From the NCBI GenBank assembly GCA_946481225.1, contig CAMLNJ010000264.1, forward strand, positions 1 through 5,135: DNA of 5,135 nucleotides, in the 5' to 3' direction. Every line of letters starts with the position of its first letter. The stretch's first letter is position 1. The notes beneath the pieces are model-generated. The model had not been told where the DNA came from. It ran no database searches and worked only from the letters and a program-made list of their open reading frames with translations. Both the position numbers and the translations under genes were made by a program. The DNA comes from an uncultured Verrucomicrobiota bacterium. GTDB taxonomy: Bacteria > Verrucomicrobiota > Verrucomicrobiae > Opitutales > Opitutaceae. Positions 1 to 5,135 of this stretch are shown in pieces.

Positions 1-2
1 AA

Positions 3-839
3 GGGACCTACGCCAAATTCGACGGCCTCGACCTCCTCCGCGCCACCGACCGCGAGATGCGCGGCATCCGCGGCAAACGCATCGGCATGATCTTCCAGGA
101 CCCGATGACCTCGCTGAATCCCTACCTTCGGATCAGCGACCAGCTCATCGAGCCCCTCCTCATCCACGAAAAAATCTCCCGCAAGGCGGCCCTCGATCGC
201 GCCCTGCAAATGATGCAGGCCGTCGGCATCAACGACGCGGTCAACCGCCTCCACGCCCATCCTCACCAGTTCTCCGGCGGCATGCGCCAGCGCGTCATGA
301 TCGCCATGGCGCTCATCGCGCGCCCCGAGCTCCTCATCGCCGACGAGCCCACCACCGCCCTCGATGTCACCGTGCAGGCGCAGATCCTCGAGCTCATCAA
401 AAAGCTCCAGAAGGAGATGGGCATGGCCGTCGTCTTCATCTCGCACGACCTCGGCGTCGTCTCCGGCCTCTGCGACCGCGTCATGGTCATGTATGCCGGC
501 CGCATCGTCGAAACCGCCGACGTCCGCAGCCTCTTCAAAAACCCCCGCCACCCCTACACCCGCGCCCTCCAGCGCTCCATTCCCGCCCTCCAGCCCAAGG
601 GCGCCGAACTCTATACCCTGCGCGGCCTCCCGCCCGATTTGTCCAAGCCCATCGCCGGCTGCCCCTTCGCCGAACGCTGCGAATTCGCCGCCGACAAATG
701 CCGCGTCGGCCCCCCGCCCCCGCTTTTCGAATGCGCCCCCCGCCACGCCCACGCCTGGAAACGTGCCAAAGACGGGGAAATACCACAGCAGCAGAACGAC
801 AGAGGACAGAACGACAGAGCGTCCAAACCCTCCGCTTGA
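3..839 (+). CDS. dppD: Dipeptide/oligopeptide ABC importer ATPase, DppD/OppD type (5' truncated)
   Basis: Cytoplasmic ATPase subunit that would power uptake of di- or oligopeptides (nickel or other solutes are possible in this family) with a partner ATPase and two permeases. The frame is open from base 3, giving 278 visible residues; the N-terminus with Walker A lies off the left edge, so the ATG at 57 is internal. Visible-fragment landmarks: Q-loop [11 protein letters not shown] (Q32), signature FSGGMRQRV (90-98), Walker [13 protein letters not shown] (D114, E115) and H-loop ISHDLG (H148). The oligopeptide-transporter C-terminal region follows, with [10 protein letters not shown] and four cysteines (C220, C226, C233, C244; CX5CX6CX10C). 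Relatives with this motif have been reported to bind a 4Fe-4S cluster; here that is inference. The final residues, about NDRGQNDRA, are encoded by a repeat and are not part of the family domain. The stop is TGA 837-839. The DppF-type partner follows after 141 nt in the same frame. The family is clear; the exact substrate is not. Confidence 0.93.
   Translation, partial: GTYAKFDGLDLLRATDREMRGIRGKRIGMIFQDPMTSLNPYLRISDQLIEPLLIHEKISRKAALDRALQMMQAVGINDAVNRLHAHPHQFSGGMRQRVMIAMALIARPELLIADEPTTALDVTVQAQILELIKKLQKEMGMAVVFISHDLGVVSGLCDRVMVMYAGRIVETADVRSLFKNPRHPYTRALQRSIPALQPKGAELYTLRGLPPDLSKPIAGCPFAERCEFAADKCRVGPPPPLFECAPRHAHAWKRAKDGEIPQQQNDRGQNDRASKPSA
791..821 (-). repeat. Inverted partial copy of the octamer repeat inside the 3' end of dppD
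   Basis: Read on the minus strand, this stretch is made of the same 7-8 nt units as the array at 872-973. On the + strand the units are aacgacag (795-802), aggacag (803-809), aacgacag (810-817) and a partial agcg. Bases 804-821 (ggacagaacgacagagcg) are the exact reverse complement of 915-932. The copy is translated and supplies most of the low-complexity tail of the DppD-type ATPase, past its conserved C-terminal domain. It could be a repeat that expanded or inserted into the end of the gene. Confidence 0.8.
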
Positions 840-980
840 TCCTCCCGATTCCGCCGCACTAACGCCGCCTCCTGTCGCTCTGTCCTCTGCCGCTCCATCG
901 CTCTGTCGCTCCATCGCTCTGTCGTTCTGTCCTTCTGTCCTCTGTCGCTCTGTCCTTCTGTCGCTCCGTCCTTCTTTCCG
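840..980 (+). other. Spacer between the two ATPase genes, open in the shared reading frame
   Basis: This 141-nt spacer has no in-frame stop between the TGA of the first ATPase (837-839) and the ATG of the second (981). Both genes are in the same frame, so 47 sense codons separate them. No Shine-Dalgarno-like purine run precedes ATG 981; the bases just upstream are pyrimidine-rich (ccttctttccg). Translation of the second gene may rely on coupling, an unstructured leader or, less likely, read-through of the TGA. Bases 840-871 show nothing recognisable. The remainder is the octamer array. Confidence 0.6.
872..973 (+). repeat. Degenerate 7-8 nt tandem array, 13 units
   Basis: Consecutive units are variants of ctgtcgct / ctgtcctt: ctgtcgct (872), ctgtcct (880), ctgccgct (887), ccatcgct (895), ctgtcgct (903), ccatcgct (911), ctgtcgtt (919), ctgtcctt (927), ctgtcct (935), ctgtcgct (942), ctgtcctt (950), ctgtcgct (958), ccgtcctt (966). 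Eleven are 8 nt and two are 7 nt. The array fills most of the spacer between the ATPase genes and ends 7 nt before the second start codon. The unit contains no stop in any + frame, which explains open frames across it. Its role is unknown. Options include slippage-generated satellite DNA, a dispersed intergenic repeat family, or one arm of an mRNA secondary structure with 791-821. Confidence 0.85.
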
Positions 981-1961
<981 letters not shown>

Positions 1962-1973
1962 GCACCTGGGAAC

Positions 1974-1991
1974 GCCGAGCCCCGGCTCGGC
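1974..1991 (+). terminator. GC-rich hairpin after dppF, possible terminator
   Basis: gccgagc (1974-1980) and gctcggc (1985-1991) form a perfect 7-bp stem around cccg, starting 13 nt after the dppF stop. The pairing could extend to 8 bp with a 2-nt loop. No T-run follows (next bases tacgcgccg), so a classical intrinsic terminator is not shown. It could instead be a 3'-end stability hairpin or a copy of a dispersed palindromic repeat; the flanking gggaacgccgagc looks like intergenic palindromes I associate with Verrucomicrobiota genomes, but that is recollection and not tested here. Confidence 0.45.
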
Positions 1992-2093
1992 TACGCGCCG
2001 CTCCCCATCACCTCGGCTTCCGCGCGCCGACACCAACCACAGCTTATATAGCCGCAAGGTCGGCTCCTGTCTCCGCCCGGCCGCACACCCGTG

Positions 2094-2122
2094 TTGCCAC
2101 CCCGCACGCGGACAAATAGCAC
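2094..2122 (+). promoter_or_regulatory. Weak promoter-like pair upstream of the CotH-domain gene
   Basis: TTGCCA (2094-2099) matches five of six bases of a sigma-70 -35 box. At a 17-nt spacing lies TAGCAC (2117-2122), which matches only three of six -10 positions, in a locally AT-richer stretch (gacaaatagc). An alternative -10-like element is TATATA at 2045-2050, but no -35 box sits at the right distance from it. Promoter consensus in this lineage is uncertain, so this is only a position to test. Confidence 0.2.
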
Positions 2123-2167
2123 CGCCTCCGTCCCATCCCCTCGTCTCGGCCCGCCCTTACGTCGCCC

Positions 2168-2180
2168 CGCTCGCCGAGCG
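2168..2180 (+). promoter_or_regulatory. Interrupted palindrome just upstream of the CotH-gene start
   Basis: cgctcg (2168-2173) and cgagcg (2175-2180) are perfect inverted arms around one base. As RNA they give a 5-bp stem with a 3-nt loop. The element ends 14 nt before ATG 2195, roughly where a ribosome would bind, and no Shine-Dalgarno sequence is present there. It might affect translation initiation or bind a dimeric regulator. In such GC-rich DNA a palindrome this short can also arise by chance. Confidence 0.25.
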
Positions 2181-2194
2181 TTCCCCCCGCCACC

Positions 2195-5135
2195 ATGCCC
2201 CTCCGATCCACCTCCGTCTCCCGCCCTCGGCGGACTCCTTCCCTGCACGCCGTCCGCTCGTTTCTCGGGCTCCTGACCGGCCTCTGCGCCTTCGCCCTTC
2301 CCTTGCACGCCCAGACCACCTCGGCGGTGATCAACGAGATCAACTACGCCCCGGCCGGCGCCGACAACCCCGCCGAATTCATCGAGCTGCACAACCCCGG
2401 CGCCGCCCCCCTCGATCTCTCCGGCTGCAAATTCGACTCCGGCGTCGACTACGTTTTCCCCGCCGGCACCGTCCTCCCCGCCCACGGCTACCTCGTCGTC
2501 TCCGGCGATCCCGCCGCCTTCGCCGCCCGCTGGGGCTTCCCCCCCCTCGGTCCCTGGACCGGCAAACTTGGCAACGAGGGCGAACGCGTCCGCCTCCGCG
2601 ACGCCGCCGACGTCACCCTCGACAGCGTGACCTACGGCTCCGGCTTCCCCTGGCCCACCGCCGCCCGCGGCGCCGGCTCCTCGATGGAACTCATCAACGC
2701 CTCCCTCGACAACGACCTCGGCGGCTCCTGGCGCTCCTCCGGCCAGCCCGTCGGCATCGCCGAGCCCCAGGTCTACGTGCCCGCCAACGACGTCGCCTGG
2801 CGCTACCGCAAGGGCACCAGCGAGGCGTCCTCCCCCGTCGGCGCCTGGCGCGAGCTCGGCTTTGTCGAGGACTCGTCGTGGCAGACCGGCCAGACCTCCG
2901 TCGGCTTCGGCGACGACGACGACCGCACGATCCTCTCCGACATGGCCGGCGCCTACTCCTCGCTCTACCTGCGCCGCGTCTTCACCATCCCCACCGGCGC
3001 CCGCCCGTCCGCGCTCAAACTCCGCGTCCGCGTCGACGACGGCTGCATCGTCTGGATCAACGGCCGCGAGGTCGCCCGCCCCTACGTCGACGCCGCCCTC
3101 TCTCCGGCCTACGATTCCCTCGCGCAAAACCACGAGGCCGACCTCGTCTCCTTCGAGGAATTCACGCTCTCCGGCGCCGACGCCTACCTCGTCGAGGGTG
3201 ACAACGTCATCGCCGTCCAGGCCTTCAACTCCACCCTCGCCAGCAGCGATTTCACCATCGACGTCTCGCTCGAGGAATCGCGCCCCGTCGCCGCCTCCGC
3301 CTCCCCCACGCCCGGCGCCGTCAACTCCTGCGCCGCCGCCGGCGCCCCGCCCGCCGTCCGCCAGGTCGCCCACGCTCCGCTCGCTCCCCCGAGCGCCTCC
3401 CCCGTCACCATCACCGCCAAGGTCACCGACGCCGACGGCGTCGCCTCCGTCGCCTGCCTCTATCAACTCGTCTCGCCCGGCGCCTACATCCGCAAGACCG
3501 ACGCCGCCTACGCCTCCGGCTGGACCTCCCTCGCCATGACCGACGACGGCACGAACGGCGACGCCCTCGCCGCCGACGGCATCTACACCGCCCTCATCCC
3601 CGCCTCGGCCAACACCCACCGCCGCCTCGTCCGCTACCGCATCCAAGCCACGGATACGACCGCCGCCTCGATCACCGTCCCCTACGCCGACGACGGCAGC
3701 CCCAACTTCGCCTACTTCGTCTACAGCGGCACCCCCTCCTGGTCCGGCGCCTTCACCCCCGGCGTCACCTCCGCCGTCTCCTATTCGCCCGCGCTCCAAG
3801 ACTCGCTCCCCGCCTACCAGCTCGTGGCCAGCTCCACCGACGTCGCCAACAGCCAATACAACTCCTCCTACAACGGCCAGCGCTTCCCGGGCACCCTCGT
3901 CCACGAAGGCGTCGTCTACGACCACATCCTGTTCAACAACCGCGGCGAGGCCTCCACCTACGTCTCCGGCAAAAACAAGTGGCGCTTCCACTTCAACCGC
4001 GCCCGCGACCTTGCCGCCCGCGACAACTGGGGCCGCCCCTACGCCGAGACCTGGGACGAGCTCAACCTCAACGCCTGCGCCAGCCCCTGGGCCGCCGTCC
4101 ACCGCGGCATGTCCGGCGTCGAGGAAGCCGTCTCCCTCCGTCTCTACGAGCTCCTCGGCATAGCGTCTCCAAGATCTCACTACCTCCACTTCCGCGTCGT
4201 GGACGACGCCGCCGAGACCGGCTCCACCCAGTTCCAGGGCGGCGACCCCGCCGGCGTCTCCGGCGACCTCTGGGGCCTCTACCTCGCGATCGAGCACCCC
4301 GACGGCTCCTTCCTCGACGAACGCGGCCTCGCCGACGGCAACGTCTACAAAATCGAGTCCAGCCTCGGCGACATGAAGCACCACGGCGACGGCCAGCCGG
4401 AGGACGGCTCCGACTGGAACGCCTTCCTCGCCTCCGCCAAGACCACCCAGACCGAGGCCTGGTGGCGCGCCAACATGGACCTCCCCGCCTACTACAGCTT
4501 CCACGCCGGCAACCGCATCCTCGGCAACATCGATCTCCGCTACGGCTTCAACCACTGCTTCTACCACGCCCCCGACGGCCGCTGGTCCGTCATCCCGTGG
4601 GACCTCGACATGATGTTCATCCCCAAAACCCACTGGAGCGGCCTCATCGACCAGCACAACTCCCTCTCCCTGCCCGTCCTCCAGATCGAGTTCAAAAACC
4701 GCGCCCGCGAACTCCTCGACCTCGTCTGCGAGGACGCCTCCTCCACCGGCGGCCAGATCGGCCAGCTCGTCGACGAATACGCGCAAATGGTGAAACCCGC
4801 CGGCGCCTCCCCCTCCTGGGCCGACCTCGACGCCGCCATGTGGAACCAAAACCCCCGCACCCCGAGCAACCCCTCGAACGCCCAGACCAACCACCGCGGC
4901 AACTTCTTCACCACCCCCTACGTCGACAGCCGCATCGGCGGCACCTGGACCCGCACCCTCGCCACCGCCGACTTCGCCGGCTCCATGAAGTATCTCGTCG
5001 ACTACGCCACCAACACCTTCCCCGCCGGCTCCACCTGGGCCGTCAACAACGGCGACCAGCGCGGCTACGGCTATCGTTACCTGCTCCAGGAATCGACCGA
5101 CGCCTCCGCCCCCGCGCGCCCCGCCGCGACCTACC
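2195..5135 (+). CDS. Secreted protein with lamin-tail (LTD) and CotH kinase-like domains (3' truncated)
   Basis: Large exported multidomain protein; 980 codons are visible and the frame stays open to the right edge. ATG 2195 is the only start: an in-frame TAG lies at 2117-2119 and no ATG, GTG or TTG codon occurs between. Residues 1-39 look like a signal peptide (basic n-region, core FLGLLTGLCAFALPL, LHA before Q40). About 45-180 is a lamin-tail domain (VINEINYAP, EFIELHNPG, LDLSGCKF). About 202-358 resembles a galactose-binding-like beta domain (WRYRKG, VGFGDDDD, LRRVF, VDDG, WINGREVAR, GDNVIAVQ). About 386-511 is Ig-like (VTITAKVTDADG, DDGTNGDALAADGIYTA). About 539-920 is CotH-like: KNKWRFHFN, LLGIASPRSHY, GLYLAIEHPDGSF (from 694), GNVYKIE and WDLDMMF (from 802), whose aspartates match the expected metal/catalytic motif. 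Bacillus CotH is an atypical protein kinase of the spore coat; a kinase role here is inference, and the target is unknown. The missing C-terminus probably holds more Ig-like and anchoring domains. Confidence 0.88.
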   Translation, partial: MPLRSTSVSRPRRTPSLHAVRSFLGLLTGLCAFALPLHAQTTSAVINEINYAPAGADNPAEFIELHNPGAAPLDLSGCKFDSGVDYVFPAGTVLPAHGYLVVSGDPAAFAARWGFPPLGPWTGKLGNEGERVRLRDAADVTLDSVTYGSGFPWPTAARGAGSSMELINASLDNDLGGSWRSSGQPVGIAEPQVYVPANDVAWRYRKGTSEASSPVGAWRELGFVEDSSWQTGQTSVGFGDDDDRTILSDMAGAYSSLYLRRVFTIPTGARPSALKLRVRVDDGCIVWINGREVARPYVDAALSPAYDSLAQNHEADLVSFEEFTLSGADAYLVEGDNVIAVQAFNSTLASSDFTIDVSLEESRPVAASASPTPGAVNSCAAAGAPPAVRQVAHAPLAPPSASPVTITAKVTDADGVASVACLYQLVSPGAYIRKTDAAYASGWTSLAMTDDGTNGDALAADGIYTALIPASANTHRRLVRYRIQATDTTAASITVPYADDGSPNFAYFVYSGTPSWSGAFTPGVTSAVSYSPALQDSLPAYQLVASSTDVANSQYNSSYNGQRFPGTLVHEGVVYDHILFNNRGEASTYVSGKNKWRFHFNRARDLAARDNWGRPYAETWDELNLNACASPWAAVHRGMSGVEEAVSLRLYELLGIASPRSHYLHFRVVDDAAETGSTQFQGGDPAGVSGDLWGLYLAIEHPDGSFLDERGLADGNVYKIESSLGDMKHHGDGQPEDGSDWNAFLASAKTTQTEAWWRANMDLPAYYSFHAGNRILGNIDLRYGFNHCFYHAPDGRWSVIPWDLDMMFIPKTHWSGLIDQHNSLSLPVLQIEFKNRARELLDLVCEDASSTGGQIGQLVDEYAQMVKPAGASPSWADLDAAMWNQNPRTPSNPSNAQTNHRGNFFTTPYVDSRIGGTWTRTLATADFAGSMKYLVDYATNTFPAGSTWAVNNGDQRGYGYRYLLQESTDASAPARPAATY

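Larger units (their letters stand above)
1962..2194 (+). other. Intergenic region between dppF and the CotH-domain gene
   Basis: This 233-nt stretch separates the transporter operon from the secreted-protein gene. It contains a GC hairpin near its left end, an AT-richer island (ttatatag, 2044-2051) that stands out from its surroundings, a weak promoter-like pair around 2094-2122 and an interrupted palindrome at 2168-2180. Short open frames run through it, but they have repeat-like or low-complexity translations and no family resemblance, so no gene is called. The break in gene spacing and the hairpin suggest separate transcription units. Confidence 0.6.

Noticed and set aside
872..973. CRISPR array
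   Set aside because: Units are 7-8 nt, directly adjacent and degenerate; there are no 20-40 nt repeats with unique spacers and no cas genes.
2187..2198. Kozak-like gccaccatg context suggesting eukaryotic DNA
   Set aside because: The neighbouring genes are bacterial ABC importer ATPases in operon layout and the new gene has a bacterial-type signal peptide; the match is chance in C-rich DNA.
2273..2296. Lipoprotein signal (cysteine in TGLCAF)
   Set aside because: The residue before the cysteine is leucine, not glycine or alanine as in a lipobox, and a better signal peptidase I site (LHA before Q40) lies just downstream.
2862..3539. 225-codon + strand frame inside the CotH-domain gene
   Set aside because: Out-of-frame shadow, made almost only of S, P, R, A and T.
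1991..4894. 967-codon open frame on the minus strand opposite the CotH-domain gene
   Set aside because: Its product is almost only G, V, A, D and E because the sense gene uses NNC codons, whose complements read GNN and never form stops. No domain is recognisable, while the sense strand encodes clear LTD and CotH domains.

Overview
The window is GC-rich DNA with strongly C-ending codons: GCC, CTC, GTC, ATC, TCC and CCC dominate, and CTC is used more freely than CTG. All three genes lie on the + strand. The codon style, a secreted protein joining a lamin-tail domain to a CotH domain, and degenerate short repeats between genes together suggest a Verrucomicrobiota (Opitutaceae-like) or related PVC bacterium. 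That placement is inference; no marker gene is present.

Left part (3-1961): the end of a peptide/nickel-type ABC importer operon. It holds the 3' part of a DppD/OppD ATPase (Walker A lies off the left edge) and a complete DppF/OppF ATPase. Each carries a C-terminal four-cysteine motif typical of this subfamily. The two would form the heterodimeric ATPase pair of one dipeptide/oligopeptide importer. The permease and binding-protein genes are not visible and are presumably upstream.

The ATPase junction (about 791-980) is the oddest DNA here. A 13-unit degenerate 7-8 nt tandem array fills the spacer, and an inverted piece of the same repeat forms the C-terminal codons of the DppD gene. Both ATPase genes are in the same frame and only one TGA separates them.

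Spacer 1962-2194: a strong GC hairpin just after dppF (a possible terminator, but without a T-run), an AT-richer island, a weak promoter-like pair, and a small palindrome close to the next start codon. No gene is supported in it.

Right part (2195 to the right edge): the first 980 codons of a large exported protein. In order it has a signal peptide, a lamin-tail domain, a galactose-binding-like beta domain, an Ig-like segment and a CotH kinase-like domain. The gene continues beyond the window. It is probably transcribed separately from the transporter. No link between the two functions is visible.

No tRNA, rRNA, CRISPR array, transposase or phage gene was seen. The only candidate for something undescribed is the repeat/inverted-repeat junction inside the transporter operon.
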